Numbered from the stretch's first letter, positions 1 through 9,150 are shown. The stretch: DNA of 64,000 nucleotides from Pseudobutyrivibrio sp. ACV-2 (GCF_900107545.1 NZ_FNQZ01000001.1:186001-250000); one strand, 5' to 3'. Notes: generated by a model not told the origin, from the letters alone. A program made the numbers and translations.

Positions 1-227
1 GCATTGATGAGGAAATGGTTAGACTAAAAAGCCATGTCGACGAAACAAAAAGCGTTTTCGATTTAGACAAAGAGGTGGGCAGAAAACTTGATTTTTTGGC
101 ACAGGAACTAAATCGTGAGGCAAACACCATACTTTCCAAATCTACTGACGTTGAAATTGCTGATATCGGTATCACCCTTAAGACATTAATTGAGAAAGTT
201 AGGGAGCAGATTCAAAATATAGAATAA
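1..227 (+). CDS. yicC: YicC/YloC family endoribonuclease, C-terminal fragment
   Basis: The reading frame is open to the left edge, so only the last 75 or so residues are present and the start lies outside the window. The visible part ends in the family's characteristic C-terminus: an EE(M)VRLKSH stretch, then GRKLDFLAQELNREANTI and a final helix rich in charged residues. YicC proteins (about 290 residues when complete) are endoribonucleases linked to mRNA turnover. The gene sits immediately upstream of remA, gmk and rpoZ, which is the standard Firmicutes order, and this supports the call. The in-frame ATG at 15 is internal and not the real start. Confidence 0.9.
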   Translation, partial: IDEEMVRLKSHVDETKSVFDLDKEVGRKLDFLAQELNREANTILSKSTDVEIADIGITLKTLIEKVREQIQNIE

Positions 228-229
228 TT

Positions 230-493
230 ATGGCTTTTGTAAACATAGGTTTTGGAAACATTATCAATAGCAAAAAAATAGTATCTATGGTAACCTCTGA
301 TTCTTCCCCTGCAAAGCGCATAATTGCAAATGCAAAGGAACAGGGCAATATCATCGATGCCACACAGGGCCGTCGCACAAGATGTGTTATTGTGTGTGAT
401 TCTCATGTTGTTTTATCGGCTTTAATGCCAGATACAATAGCAGGCAGAATATTAGAAAATAATACCAAGGAGGATTCCGATAATGATGCATGA
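230..493 (+). CDS. remA: RemA-like (DUF370) regulatory protein
   Basis: An 87-residue protein of the DUF370/RemA family. In Bacillus subtilis RemA is a DNA-binding activator of biofilm matrix and osmoprotection genes. The family signature is visible: NIGFGN at residues 5-10, then SSPAKRII, and the ATQGRRTR stretch in the middle of the protein. It starts 2 nt after yicC stops and its last 11 nt overlap gmk, so these genes are probably co-transcribed and translationally coupled. Family assignment is secure. Whether it controls matrix genes in this organism is inference. Confidence 0.88.
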   Translation: MAFVNIGFGNIINSKKIVSMVTSDSSPAKRIIANAKEQGNIIDATQGRRTRCVIVCDSHVVLSALMPDTIAGRILENNTKEDSDNDA

Positions 494-1121
494 TAAAGGG
501 CTCGTAATCGTCCTTTCAGGCTTTTCAGGTGCTGGCAAAGGAACCATTATGAAGCATTTACTGGAAGCCCATCCAAATGACTACAATCTTTCCATCTCAG
601 CAACCACAAGGGGCATGAGAGCTGGCGAAAAAGATGGAAGAGAATATTTCTTCAAAACTCGTGAAGAGTTCGATGAAATGATCAAAAACAACGAATTGCT
701 GGAATATGCTACTTTCAATGGCAATTCATACGGTACACCTAGAGCATACGTAGAGCAGCTTATAGACCGTAGAAAGGATGTAATCCTTGAAATTGAAATA
801 CAAGGAGCGCTTCAGGTTAAGGAAATGTATCCTGACGCTTTATTGCTTTTTACAATGCCTCCGTCTGCAAAGGAATTAGAAAACAGACTTGTTGGACGTG
901 GTACAGAAACCAGTGAGGTTATTGCGCAAAGACTTGCTATTTCCTGCAAGGAATCAGGTTTTATGGACAAGTATGATTACCTGATTGTAAATGACTCCTT
1001 AGAGAGAGCTGTAGATCAGGTTCATAATATAATTCAGGGTGAACATTTCAAAGTATCAAGAAACAAAACAGCTATTAGCAAAATGCAAGAACAATTAAAG
1101 ATGTTTGAAAGGAGTAATTAA
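483..1121 (+). CDS. gmk: guanylate kinase
   Basis: Converts GMP plus ATP to GDP and ADP in purine nucleotide metabolism. At 212 residues it has the usual length. The P-loop GFSGAGKG lies near residues 13-20. It is followed by the GMP-binding region (SATTRGMRAGEKDGREYFF), FNGNSYGTP, and the lid-type region with RLVGRGTET. The ATG at 483 is chosen because AAGGAGG at 467-473 ends 9 nt before it; the second ATG at 486 would be 12 nt away. The start lies inside remA, an arrangement seen across Firmicutes. Confidence 0.97.
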   Translation: MMHDKGLVIVLSGFSGAGKGTIMKHLLEAHPNDYNLSISATTRGMRAGEKDGREYFFKTREEFDEMIKNNELLEYATFNGNSYGTPRAYVEQLIDRRKDVILEIEIQGALQVKEMYPDALLLFTMPPSAKELENRLVGRGTETSEVIAQRLAISCKESGFMDKYDYLIVNDSLERAVDQVHNIIQGEHFKVSRNKTAISKMQEQLKMFERSN

Positions 1122-1123
1122 TT

Positions 1124-1366
1124 ATGATACATCCATCTTATGTTGAACTTATGGAAAAGGTAAATGAAAATGTTGAGGTAGGTGAGGAGCCAGTAGTTAA
1201 CTCACGTTATACAATTGTTGCTGCAACAGCAAAGCGCGCTCGTCAGATAATTGACGGTGCAGATCCACTTGTAAAGTACAGTAAAATTGACAAGCCACTT
1301 TCAATTGCTGTAAATGAGCTTAATGATGGCGTAATCAGAATTCTTACAGAGGATACAAATAACTAA
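1124..1366 (+). CDS. rpoZ: RNA polymerase omega subunit
   Basis: An 80-residue omega subunit, which helps assemble and stabilise the beta-prime subunit. The family's core is visible: MIHPSYVELM at the N-terminus, SRYTIVAATAKRARQI in the middle, and KPLSIAVNEL near the end. It starts 2 nt after gmk and its stop codon overlaps the rimO start (TAATG), so expression is likely coupled. The length is typical for Firmicutes. Confidence 0.95.
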   Translation: MIHPSYVELMEKVNENVEVGEEPVVNSRYTIVAATAKRARQIIDGADPLVKYSKIDKPLSIAVNELNDGVIRILTEDTNN

Positions 1367-2700
1367 TGCCTATGAACGTTTTATTTGTTTCACTTGGGTG
1401 CGATAAAAATCTTGTTGATTCTGAACATATGCTTGGTGACCTTATTGATCACGGTTATACAATTTGTGATGATGAGGCAGATGCAGATATTATCGTTGTA
1501 AATACCTGTTCTTTTATCGCTGATGCCATGGAAGAAAGTATTCAAAATATCATAGATCTTGGCAGTTACAAGGAAAATGGAAAGCTTAAAGCGCTTATTG
1601 TTACAGGTTGTCTTGCGCAGCGCTTTACAGAAAATATCCTTGAAGATTTGCCGGAAGTTGATGCAATAATAGGTACCAATTCTTATGATGAGCTTGTTAA
1701 AGCCATAGATGAAGTCCTTGAGAAAAAGGGATATTTGCCAGTTTATAAAAAGGAACTTACTGGTCTTCCAAAAGATGGCAGACGAGTACTTACCACTGGC
1801 GGTCATTATGCTTACCTTAAGATAGCAGAAGGTTGTAATAAGCGTTGCACCTACTGCATTATTCCTTATATCAGAGGTGATTACCGTTCTGTACCAATGG
1901 AACGTATTCTTGAAGAGGCAAAACAACTCGCGGAGGATGGTGTAAAAGAACTTATCCTTGTTGCCCAGGAAACTACTGTTTATGGCATGGATATCTATGG
2001 TCATAAGTCATTACCAGAGCTTCTTAATAAACTCTGTGAAATCGATGGAATCAATTGGATTCGTATTTTATACGCTTATCCAGAAGAAATCACAGACGAG
2101 CTCATAGAATGTATGGCAAATCAGCCAAAGATTTGTCATTATATCGATATGCCTATTCAGCACTGTAATGATGAGCTTCTTAGAAAAATGGGACGCAAGA
2201 CTGATAAAGCTGATATTATGAATATCGCTGCCAAGCTTCGAGCTGCTATGCCTGATATTTCCCTGAGAACTACTTTGATTTGTGGTTTTCCTGGTGAAAC
2301 TGAAGAAATGCATGAGGAACTCCTACAGTTTATTAAAGATATGAAGTTCGATAGACTTGGGGCTTTCGCTTATTCAAAAGAAGACGGCACAGTTGCTGCA
2401 ACATGGGACAATCAGGTAGATGAAGAATTAAAACAAAAATGGCAGGAAGAGGTCATGCTTTGTCAAAAGGATATCTCTTTAGCCAATAATAAAAACTACA
2501 TCGGAAAAACACTTCCAGTTTTCATTGAAGGAAAGCTTCCAGAGGATGGGGTTTTTGTTGGACGTACCTATAGAGATACGCCATCAGTTGACGGTTTTAT
2601 TTTTGTTAACAGTGACACCGAGCTTACTAGCGGACAGTTTGTTCAGGTAACCGTTACAAGCTTTGATGAATATGACTTAATAGGAGATGTAAAGTTATGA
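1366..2700 (+). CDS. rimO: ribosomal protein S12 methylthiotransferase RimO
   Basis: A radical SAM enzyme that adds a methylthio group to an aspartate of ribosomal protein S12. At 444 residues it has the expected three parts. An N-terminal MTTase domain carries cysteines at 12, 48 and 82 for one iron-sulfur cluster. The radical SAM core has C157, C161 and C164 (CNKRCTYC). A C-terminal TRAM domain covers roughly the last 70 residues. The opening LGCDKNLVDSE is the RimO form rather than that of MiaB. The start overlaps the rpoZ stop; an in-frame ATG six bases on (1372) is an alternative. The stop overlaps pgsA (ATGA). Confidence 0.95.
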   Translation: MPMNVLFVSLGCDKNLVDSEHMLGDLIDHGYTICDDEADADIIVVNTCSFIADAMEESIQNIIDLGSYKENGKLKALIVTGCLAQRFTENILEDLPEVDAIIGTNSYDELVKAIDEVLEKKGYLPVYKKELTGLPKDGRRVLTTGGHYAYLKIAEGCNKRCTYCIIPYIRGDYRSVPMERILEEAKQLAEDGVKELILVAQETTVYGMDIYGHKSLPELLNKLCEIDGINWIRILYAYPEEITDELIECMANQPKICHYIDMPIQHCNDELLRKMGRKTDKADIMNIAAKLRAAMPDISLRTTLICGFPGETEEMHEELLQFIKDMKFDRLGAFAYSKEDGTVAATWDNQVDEELKQKWQEEVMLCQKDISLANNKNYIGKTLPVFIEGKLPEDGVFVGRTYRDTPSVDGFIFVNSDTELTSGQFVQVTVTSFDEYDLIGDVKL

Positions 2701-3239
2701 ATTTACCAAACAAATTAACACTATTCAGAGTAATTTTAATTCCGTTTTTCGTATTTTTCTTGCTTATTAACCCTGATAATACTGCACTTAGAATTATTGC
2801 AGATATCATCTTTATTGCTGCATCCCTTACCGATATGGCAGATGGCAAGATTGCACGTAAATACAATCTTGTTACTAATTTCGGTAAATTTATGGATCCT
2901 CTAGCAGACAAGCTGCTGGTTTGTTCAGCAATGATTTGTCTTATTTCTACCAAGCAGCTTTATGCATGGTATGTAATCATTATCATTGCCAGAGAATTCA
3001 TCATTTCTGGTTTTAGACTTATAGCAGCTGAAAATGGTCTTGTTATTGCAGCAAACATTTTCGGTAAAATTAAGACTACTACTCAGATGATTATGATTAT
3101 TATTTTAGTTGCAAATCTTCAATTTGGATGGCTCATCGTTCTTGGAGAAATCTTCAAATGGGTTGCACTTATAATGACAATTCTTTCACTTGTAATTTAT
3201 ATTTATCAGAATATCGATGTTCTTAAGGAGCAGAAATAA
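2697..3239 (+). CDS. pgsA: CDP-diacylglycerol-glycerol-3-phosphate 3-phosphatidyltransferase
   Basis: Makes phosphatidylglycerol phosphate, the committed step to phosphatidylglycerol and cardiolipin, in the membrane. The 180-residue protein carries the complete CDP-alcohol phosphatidyltransferase motif: D-x2-DG-x2-AR, then eight residues, then G-x3-D-x3-D (TDMADGKIAR followed by GKFMDPLAD). Several hydrophobic segments fit an integral membrane enzyme. It overlaps rimO by 4 nt and pncC by 1 nt, within the same operon. PssA uses the same motif, but the length and genomic position next to rimO and cinA/pncC favour PgsA. Confidence 0.93.
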   Translation: MNLPNKLTLFRVILIPFFVFFLLINPDNTALRIIADIIFIAASLTDMADGKIARKYNLVTNFGKFMDPLADKLLVCSAMICLISTKQLYAWYVIIIIAREFIISGFRLIAAENGLVIAANIFGKIKTTTQMIMIIILVANLQFGWLIVLGEIFKWVALIMTILSLVIYIYQNIDVLKEQK

Positions 3240-3724
3240 TGGATATTACAGATATTGTAAGCAGGCTTTCTGCAAAAGGATTTACAGTTGCAACAGCTGA
3301 ATCCTGTACAGGAGGCTTGATTGCAAGCACTATTGTAGATGTTCCAGGTGCTTCTGATTGCTTCAATGAAGGATATGTCACATACTCTAATGAAGCTAAA
3401 ATGAAAAACCTCGGTGTAAAGGATAACACCCTTATGGTGCATGGCGCTGTCAGTCCACAGACTGTTATTGAAATGGCAAAGGGAGTAAGAAAAAGAGCTG
3501 CTTCTGATTTTGGCATTTCAAGCTCAGGCATTGCTGGCCCAGGAGGTGGTTCGCCAAAGAAACCTGTAGGACTTGTCTATATAGGATGTGCCTTTGGAGA
3601 CAACGAATGTAAGGTTTTAGAGCTTCACTTGAAGGGTAATAGAACAGAAGTTAGAATGGCAGCTACTGAAAAAGCCTTGGAGCTTTTATCAGATTGTCTT
3701 CATGAAATCGAGGAATCAAATTGA
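3239..3724 (+). CDS. pncC: nicotinamide-nucleotide amidohydrolase, CinA C-terminal domain type
   Basis: A stand-alone CinA C-terminal domain of 161 residues. The family deamidates nicotinamide mononucleotide to nicotinate mononucleotide, recycling pyridine nucleotides. Signature segments are present: ATAESCTGGLIAS near residues 18-30 and SSGIAGPGGG with SPKKPVGLVYIG further on. There is no N-terminal MoCF-like domain as in full-length CinA, and the TAATG overlap with pgsA leaves no room for one, so this is the short form. It overlaps rsmD by 4 nt. Confidence 0.9.
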   Translation: MDITDIVSRLSAKGFTVATAESCTGGLIASTIVDVPGASDCFNEGYVTYSNEAKMKNLGVKDNTLMVHGAVSPQTVIEMAKGVRKRAASDFGISSSGIAGPGGGSPKKPVGLVYIGCAFGDNECKVLELHLKGNRTEVRMAATEKALELLSDCLHEIEESN

Positions 3725-4272
3725 GAATAATTTCCGGTAGCAGACGTGGTCTTATACTTGAGACTCCAGATGGTCTTGATACGAGACCTACATCTGACAG
3801 AATTAAAGAGACACTTTTCAATATGATTGCTTTTGATATACCTGATTGTAATTTCCTTGATTTATTTTCAGGAAGTGGTCAAATGGGCATAGAGGCTTTG
3901 AGTCGTGGTGCATCAAAAGCTGTATTTATTGAAAAGGATAAAAAAGCCTTAAACTGTATTACAAATAATCTAAAAAAAGCAAAGCTTGTAGATGATGCTT
4001 TAGTTTATTCTGAGGATGTTTTTTCAGGTTTAAACAGATTAAAATCTAATGAGATATTTGACATTATTTTCATGGATCCACCTTATAACAAGCTTATTGA
4101 AAAGCAGGTGTTACAGATACTTAAAGATAAGCCTTTTGTAAATGAAGATACATGTATTATAGTTGAGGCTAGTCTTGAAACAGATTTTTCTTACGTTGAT
4201 GAGTTAGGTTACAATATCACTAAAGAAAAAATCTACAAGACAAATAAACATATTTTTTTGAAAAGAGCGTAA
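3721..4272 (+). CDS. rsmD: 16S rRNA (guanine966-N2)-methyltransferase RsmD
   Basis: Methylates G966 of 16S rRNA during 30S assembly. The 183-residue protein begins [10 protein letters not shown], then [14 protein letters not shown], the SAM-binding loop ([19 protein letters not shown]) and the catalytic DPPY tetrapeptide (FMDPPY). The start is a TTG at 3721 overlapping the pncC stop; no ATG gives the conserved N-terminus, so TTG is preferred. The gene is followed directly by coaD, a conserved Firmicutes pairing. Confidence 0.93.
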   Translation: MRIISGSRRGLILETPDGLDTRPTSDRIKETLFNMIAFDIPDCNFLDLFSGSGQMGIEALSRGASKAVFIEKDKKALNCITNNLKKAKLVDDALVYSEDVFSGLNRLKSNEIFDIIFMDPPYNKLIEKQVLQILKDKPFVNEDTCIIVEASLETDFSYVDELGYNITKEKIYKTNKHIFLKRA

Positions 4273-4276
4273 TGAT

Positions 4277-4765
4277 ATGAGAAGAGCTATCTATCCAGGA
4301 AGCTTTGACCCTATTACATTTGGTCATTTAGATATAATAAAAAGGGCAAGCGGTTTGTGTGATGAATTAATCGTTGGTGTCCTAAATAATAAGCAAAAAA
4401 CACCGTTGTTTTCGATTGATGAACGTGTTAGTATAATAAATGAATTGACAGATAATTTAGACAATGTCAAAGTAGAAAGCTTTGAAGGTCTGCTTGTCGA
4501 TTTCGCTAAAGAAAAAGATGCACAGGTCATTATTAGAGGTCTTAGAGCTGTAACTGATTTCGAAAATGAGATTCAATTGGCTCAATCTAATAAGGTACAG
4601 TACCCAGAGTTAGAGACACTGTTTATGACTACATCTTTACAGTATTCTTATTTAAGTTCTACAGTTGCAAAGGAATTTGCGTCTTACGGGGGAGATATCA
4701 GTCTATTCGTTCCATCTCAAGTAATACCCCTTATAGAAGCGAAATTTAAAAATAAGGAGAATTAG
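4277..4765 (+). CDS. coaD: phosphopantetheine adenylyltransferase
   Basis: Catalyses the penultimate step of coenzyme A synthesis, adenylating 4'-phosphopantetheine. The 162-residue protein has the nucleotidyltransferase signature [12 protein letters not shown] near residues 8-19. It also has [14 protein letters not shown], and a C-terminal [15 protein letters not shown] segment corresponding to the family's ISST-x-VR motif. Length and domain are standard. It starts 4 nt after rsmD. Confidence 0.96.
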   Translation: MRRAIYPGSFDPITFGHLDIIKRASGLCDELIVGVLNNKQKTPLFSIDERVSIINELTDNLDNVKVESFEGLLVDFAKEKDAQVIIRGLRAVTDFENEIQLAQSNKVQYPELETLFMTTSLQYSYLSSTVAKEFASYGGDISLFVPSQVIPLIEAKFKNKEN

Positions 4766-4769
4766 AAAA

Positions 4770-5477
4770 ATGGCAAATGCGAGCAAAATAGAAGATATTA
4801 TTGACGAGATTGAAAACTATATTGATGAGTGTAAGCCATCAGCTTTTTCTAGTAGTAAAATCATTGTAAATAGAGACGAAATTGAAACTTTATTACAGGA
4901 GCTTAGAACAAAAACTCCTGACGAAATTAAAAAATACCAAAGAATGATTGCAAACCGTGAGCAGATACTTGCGGATGCAAGGAATAGAGCTGCTGAAATA
5001 ATCAAAGAGGCAGAGGATCATAATAATGAGTTAGTTTCAGAACATCAGATTATGCAACAGGCGTACGCTCAAGCAAATGAAGTCATTCTTATAGCTCAAA
5101 AAAATGCTCAAGAAAAAATCGACAGAGCAACAGAAGATGCTAATAATATCAGAATGGGTGCTATCGCATATACGGATGAGCTTCTTGCAAATATCCAAAC
5201 TATTTTAGCTAATTCTATTGAGACTACTAGAAGTCACAATGAGGCATTCCTTACTACAATGCAGACATATTTGGATACTGTAGATGCTAATAGAGCATCT
5301 CTTATTCCGGATTCTATGAATGAAGGTGTTAATGATCCAGCTGCTCTTGATTCAGGTGCATCTGAGTATTCATCAAAAGAAGAACCTGTAGCTCATAATG
5401 AGCAGTCAAACTCTAAAAACGAAGATGAGGATGTTCCAGCATTAGACATTCCTGATCAGTTTTTCAGCAAGGAATAA
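4770..5477 (+). CDS. coiled-coil cytoplasmic protein, DivIVA / ATP-synthase-b-like helix
   Basis: A 235-residue protein without signal peptide or membrane segment. Residues 45-165 or so are strongly helical and charged, with the Ala/Glu/Lys/Asn pattern of a long coiled coil. The last 60 residues are acidic and serine-rich and probably disordered. Proteins of this look next to coaD are often named ATPase or V-type ATPase subunit H in Lachnospiraceae, but nothing here shows ATP binding. A DivIVA-like scaffold is possible. It ends the operon: a terminator follows at 5493. Confidence 0.6.
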   Translation: MANASKIEDIIDEIENYIDECKPSAFSSSKIIVNRDEIETLLQELRTKTPDEIKKYQRMIANREQILADARNRAAEIIKEAEDHNNELVSEHQIMQQAYAQANEVILIAQKNAQEKIDRATEDANNIRMGAIAYTDELLANIQTILANSIETTRSHNEAFLTTMQTYLDTVDANRASLIPDSMNEGVNDPAALDSGASEYSSKEEPVAHNEQSNSKNEDEDVPALDIPDQFFSKE

Positions 5478-5492
5478 TAAATTTAAGTCTAA

Positions 5493-5525
5493 GGCATCCA
5501 AGTCTTTTGGGTGCCATTTTTATTA
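5493..5525 (+). terminator. intrinsic terminator closing the yicC-coaD operon
   Basis: A 7-bp stem (GGCATCC at 5493-5499 with GGGTGCC at 5509-5515, one G-U pair), a 9-nt loop, then ATTTTTATT. It lies directly after the coiled-coil gene and before the next gene's start. Confidence 0.8.
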
Positions 5526-5535
5526 AGAGGTTTAT

Positions 5536-7515
5536 ATGCAACAATTTTTACCAGTTTCCAAGCAGGATATGAAGGAAAGAGGAATAGAACAGTTAGATTT
5601 TGTCTATGTTTGTGGTGATGCTTATGTCGATCACCCTTCCTTCGGGGCAGCCATTATTTGTAGAATATTAGAATTACATGGATATTCTGTAGGAATCATT
5701 CCACAACCTGATTGGAAGGATGATAATTCTATAAATATTCTTGGGGAACCTAGACTTGGATTTTTTGTTTCTGCGGGAAACATGGATTCCATGGTTAATC
5801 ATTATAGTGTTTCCAAGCATCATAGGGACTATGACAATTATTCTCCAGGTGGAAAAGCTGGCCTCAGGCCTGATTATGCCACAATTGTATACTGCAATCT
5901 AATTAGACATACATACAAAACAAAGCCTATTATCATAGGTGGTATAGAAGCTTCCCTGCGAAGGCTTGCTCACTATGATTATTGGTCAAATAAAGTTCGA
6001 CGTTCTATATTGCTGGATTCAGGGGCTGATATCATTTCCTATGGTATGGGAGAGCGCTCTGTAGTTGAAATTGCAGACTGTCTGGCATCAGGAATGGATG
6101 TTAAGGATATCACATATATTGACGGTACTGTTTATAAAACCAGAGATAAGTCCTTTACTGAGGATGGAATAATTTTGCCATCTTACGAAGAAATAAAAGC
6201 TGATAAAACAACCTATGCTAAAAGCTTTTATACTCAATATGTAAACACCGATGCATTTACTGCTAAAAAATTAGTTGAAACTTATGATGGTGCTATGTTT
6301 GTTATTCAGAATCCACCGCAAAAACCTTTATCAAGACAAGAGATGGATGATGTTTATGCCATAGAATACAGGCGAACCTATCATCCTATGTACGAAAAGG
6401 ATGGTGGTATACCAGCCATTAAAGAGGTAAAGTTTTCTCTGATTAGTAATAGAGGCTGTTTTGGCGGCTGTAATTTCTGTGCCCTCACATTCCATCAGGG
6501 TCGAATTATTCAGTCTCGTAGTCAGGAATCAATTATTAACGAAGCTAAACTTATTACTGAAGAGTCTGATTTTAAAGGATATATTCATGATGTTGGTGGA
6601 CCTACTGCCAATTTTAGAAATCCATCCTGTCAAAAACAGCTTACTAAGGGAGTATGTACACATCGTCAGTGTCTCTTTCCTACCAAATGTCCTAATTTGG
6701 AGGTCGACCACAAAGATTATGTAGAATTATTAACAAAGCTTAGAAAACTTCCAAAGGTCAAGAAAGTATTTGTGCGCTCAGGCGTACGCTTTGATTATGT
6801 AATGTACGACAAAAGTGACGCATTCCTTCGTGACCTTTGTAAATATCATATAAGCGGCCAGCTAAAGGTGGCACCTGAGCATATTTCTAATAATGTTTTA
6901 AGCTATTTAGGTAAGCCTGATATATCCGTTTATAATGCCTTCTGCGATAAGTATGCAAAGATTAACAAGGAACTAGGATTAAAACAGTATTTAGTGCCTT
7001 ATCTAATGAGTTCACACCCGGGTTCTACTCTTGATGATGCAATCGCTTTAGCAGAATATTTGCGTGATCATCATCTTTCACCTGAGCAGGTACAGGATTT
7101 TTATCCTACACCAAGCACTATTTCAACTACAATGTATTATACAGAAATCGATCCTAGAGATATGAAGCCTGTGTATGTATGCAAGAATCCTCACGAAAAG
7201 GCTATGCAACGTGCATTAATACAATATAAACGTCCTGAGAATTATGATCTTGTTAAAGAGGCTCTAGTAAAGGCAGGACGCGACGATTTGATAGGCTTTG
7301 GAGATGAATGTCTGATTCCTCCTAGAAAAATAAAAGGCAAAGAATATAGAAAAACTGATTCTAAACCACAAAATGCAAAGACTCATTCATCAAAACCACA
7401 AGATTCAAAACAAACAAAATTAAATTCTTCAAACAATAAAAATAAAACAGCTAGAAATAATTCTGGCAAACAAAGTAAGGTAAATGAAAGAACTAAGAAT
7501 AGAAGGAAACGATAG
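5536..7515 (+). CDS. YgiQ family radical SAM protein
   Basis: A 659-residue radical SAM enzyme of the YgiQ/UPF0313 group, function unknown. The N-terminal third is the YgiQ domain (VDHPSFGAAII, GIEASLRRLAHYDYW, SYGMGERS). The cluster motif is C308, C312 and C315 (CFGGCNFC), followed by HQGRIIQSRS. The last 65 residues are a Lys/Asn/Ser-rich tail, probably disordered and possibly nucleic-acid binding. The ATG follows a modest AGAGG site. The 3' end overlaps the next gene by 32 nt, suggesting coupled expression. The substrate is not known for any family member that I can name. Confidence 0.88.
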   Translation: MQQFLPVSKQDMKERGIEQLDFVYVCGDAYVDHPSFGAAIICRILELHGYSVGIIPQPDWKDDNSINILGEPRLGFFVSAGNMDSMVNHYSVSKHHRDYDNYSPGGKAGLRPDYATIVYCNLIRHTYKTKPIIIGGIEASLRRLAHYDYWSNKVRRSILLDSGADIISYGMGERSVVEIADCLASGMDVKDITYIDGTVYKTRDKSFTEDGIILPSYEEIKADKTTYAKSFYTQYVNTDAFTAKKLVETYDGAMFVIQNPPQKPLSRQEMDDVYAIEYRRTYHPMYEKDGGIPAIKEVKFSLISNRGCFGGCNFCALTFHQGRIIQSRSQESIINEAKLITEESDFKGYIHDVGGPTANFRNPSCQKQLTKGVCTHRQCLFPTKCPNLEVDHKDYVELLTKLRKLPKVKKVFVRSGVRFDYVMYDKSDAFLRDLCKYHISGQLKVAPEHISNNVLSYLGKPDISVYNAFCDKYAKINKELGLKQYLVPYLMSSHPGSTLDDAIALAEYLRDHHLSPEQVQDFYPTPSTISTTMYYTEIDPRDMKPVYVCKNPHEKAMQRALIQYKRPENYDLVKEALVKAGRDDLIGFGDECLIPPRKIKGKEYRKTDSKPQNAKTHSSKPQDSKQTKLNSSNNKNKTARNNSGKQSKVNERTKNRRKR

Positions 7516-8419
7516 TAATCAGCGTTTTGACAAATATTTAAAACGTGTTCTTCCAAATGCAAGTACAAGCTTTATTTACAAAATGCTACGTAAAAAGAAC
7601 ATTACTTTAAATGAGAAAAAGGCTGATGGCTCAGAGAAATTAAACACTGGAGATGTAATTAAAATCTGGTTTTCAGATGAAACATTTGCGAAAATGGCTG
7701 GGGAATCTGAACGAGATGAACTGTATTATACCATTAAAGAACTACCTCATGATATTCAGATAGTTTTTGAAGATGATAATATGATTATCATCAATAAACC
7801 AGCTGGTATCAAATCTCAAAAAGATTCACCAAGTGATATATCAATAAATGAAATGGCCATTTCATATATGATTGCCACAGAGCAGCTTTCAGAAGAGAGC
7901 TTCAAACATTTCCATCCTAGCGTATGCAATCGACTGGATAGAAATACTTCAGGAATAGTATTATTCGCCAAAAATCTTCACGCAGCACAAAATCTGGGTG
8001 AGGCTTTAAAGGAACGTAGCTGCAAAAAGCTTTATAGGGCAGTTGTTTTGGGAAAAATAACAGATTATCAGGAAATAGAGGGCTTTCTATCAAAGGATGA
8101 AACTACAAATAAGGTTTCTATAAGTAAAAAAGAATCATCCGATTCAAAACCAATTAAAACAGCTTATAAGCCAATTAAAAATATCGGTGATAAATTTACG
8201 CTACTTGAAATTCACTTAATTACAGGGCGTACTCACCAAATCAGGGCTCATTTGGCATCAATTGGACATCCGATACTTGGAGATAACAAATACGGAAATA
8301 ATAAAATTAATAAAGAACAAAGGGTAAGAGGACAGCTTCTTCATGCATACTCAATTGAGTTTAATGATGGAAGAAAGTTTGTCTGTGAGTTACCAAAGGA
8401 GTTTAATGAGTACATTTAA
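7484..8419 (+). CDS. RluA family pseudouridine synthase (RluC-like)
   Basis: A 311-residue rRNA-type pseudouridine synthase. An N-terminal S4 RNA-binding domain (about residues 10-75) precedes the catalytic domain with CNRLDRNTSG, where D152 is the expected nucleophile. The family usually has HRLD; here N replaces H. C-terminal motifs include GRTHQIRAHLASIGHPILGD. The order S4 then catalytic domain and the length fit RluC/RluD-type enzymes acting on 23S rRNA, though the target uridine cannot be read from sequence. It starts inside the YgiQ-type gene and overlaps recU by 14 nt. Confidence 0.9.
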   Translation: MKELRIEGNDSNQRFDKYLKRVLPNASTSFIYKMLRKKNITLNEKKADGSEKLNTGDVIKIWFSDETFAKMAGESERDELYYTIKELPHDIQIVFEDDNMIIINKPAGIKSQKDSPSDISINEMAISYMIATEQLSEESFKHFHPSVCNRLDRNTSGIVLFAKNLHAAQNLGEALKERSCKKLYRAVVLGKITDYQEIEGFLSKDETTNKVSISKKESSDSKPIKTAYKPIKNIGDKFTLLEIHLITGRTHQIRAHLASIGHPILGDNKYGNNKINKEQRVRGQLLHAYSIEFNDGRKFVCELPKEFNEYI

Positions 8420-8936
8420 ATCACGAGGATTGCGTGGTTCTACATTTGAAGAATTTATAAATAAAACCAATGACGTTTATTCTGACAATGGTCTGGCTCT
8501 TATACAAAAGATTCCAACACCTATTACACCTATAGATATGGACAAAAAAGGTCATATCACGCTTGCATATTTTGATCAAAAATCTACAGTTGACTATGTG
8601 GGGGCTATTCAGGGGATTCCTGTATGTTTTGATGCCAAGGAATGCAACAAGGATACATTCCCCCTTCAGAATATACATGAGCACCAGATTAATTTCATGG
8701 GTAAATGGGAAGCTCAGGATGGGTTGGCATTTATACTGATATTTTTCAGTGAAAGAGATGTTTATTATTATCTGACCTACGAAAAACTAAAAAGCTTTTG
8801 GGACAGAATGCAAAACGGCGGTAGAAAAAGCTTTAGAATTGAAGAGTTGGATGAGAAATATTTTTTTGCTACAAAACCAAATCTTTTGGTGCCATATTTA
8901 GACATGATTAATATTGATTTAAGTGAAAGAGGCTGA
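8406..8936 (+). CDS. recU: Holliday junction resolvase RecU
   Basis: RecU resolves Holliday junctions in Firmicutes homologous recombination and chromosome segregation. The 176-residue protein shows the family core: RGSTFEEFIN near the start, AYFDQKSTVDYVG, the nuclease segment GIPVCFDAKEC with the D-x-KE pattern, then FPLQNIHEHQINFM. The ATG at 8406 is chosen because AAAGGAG at 8395-8401 lies just before it and translation from it gives the conserved N-terminus. The frame is open to 8343, but those 21 residues lie inside the upstream gene and look non-coding. Slightly shorter than the B. subtilis protein. Confidence 0.88.
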   Translation: MSTFKSRGLRGSTFEEFINKTNDVYSDNGLALIQKIPTPITPIDMDKKGHITLAYFDQKSTVDYVGAIQGIPVCFDAKECNKDTFPLQNIHEHQINFMGKWEAQDGLAFILIFFSERDVYYYLTYEKLKSFWDRMQNGGRKSFRIEELDEKYFFATKPNLLVPYLDMINIDLSERG

Positions 8937-8957
8937 GATTGATCCGGCCTCTTTTGT
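8927..8957 (+). terminator. intrinsic terminator overlapping the recU stop codon
   Basis: AAGAGGC at 8927-8933 pairs perfectly with GCCTCTT at 8947-8953 and is followed by TTGTTAT. The recU stop codon sits in the 13-nt loop. Confidence 0.75.
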
Positions 8958-9150
8958 TATATTATGTGTACAAAATTAAATAAAATAATTCTATATAACA
9001 GATGATGCCAAATCATTACCTTTCTTGCCAAAGTGTTGAGACGCAATATGTAACCTGTTATATTTAGTGACCGTAGGGATGAAAGTTCACAAAATGTTAA
9101 CAATTAATACACAGGATGTTTTTCATCTTATGCAATAGAAAGGAAGAATT
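8958..9150 (+). other. 193-nt leader of the surface protein gene, no clear element
   Basis: AT-rich spacer between the recU terminator and the surface protein gene. It has a good ribosome site (AGAAAGGAAGA before ATG 9151). A GACGCAA heptamer at 9040-9046 recalls the core of c-di-GMP-I riboswitches, but no closing stems could be drawn (see rejected items). No convincing promoter was identified by eye. Confidence 0.4.

Noticed and set aside
8343-8405. 21-codon N-terminal extension of recU
   Set aside because: It lies inside the pseudouridine synthase gene, has no ribosome site, and is not part of the conserved RecU start.
9001-9090. Possible c-di-GMP-I (GEMM) riboswitch upstream of the surface protein gene, because of GCCAAA, GACGCAA and GACCG in order
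   Set aside because: The closing P1 helix and the tetraloop-bearing helix could not be drawn; only scattered 3-bp pairings were found. A covariance-model search would settle it.
8958-9150. tRNA or small RNA gene in the longer spacers
   Set aside because: No cloverleaf or known small-RNA motif could be folded by eye in any intergenic region, including 8958-9150, 31770-31997 and 34650-34865.
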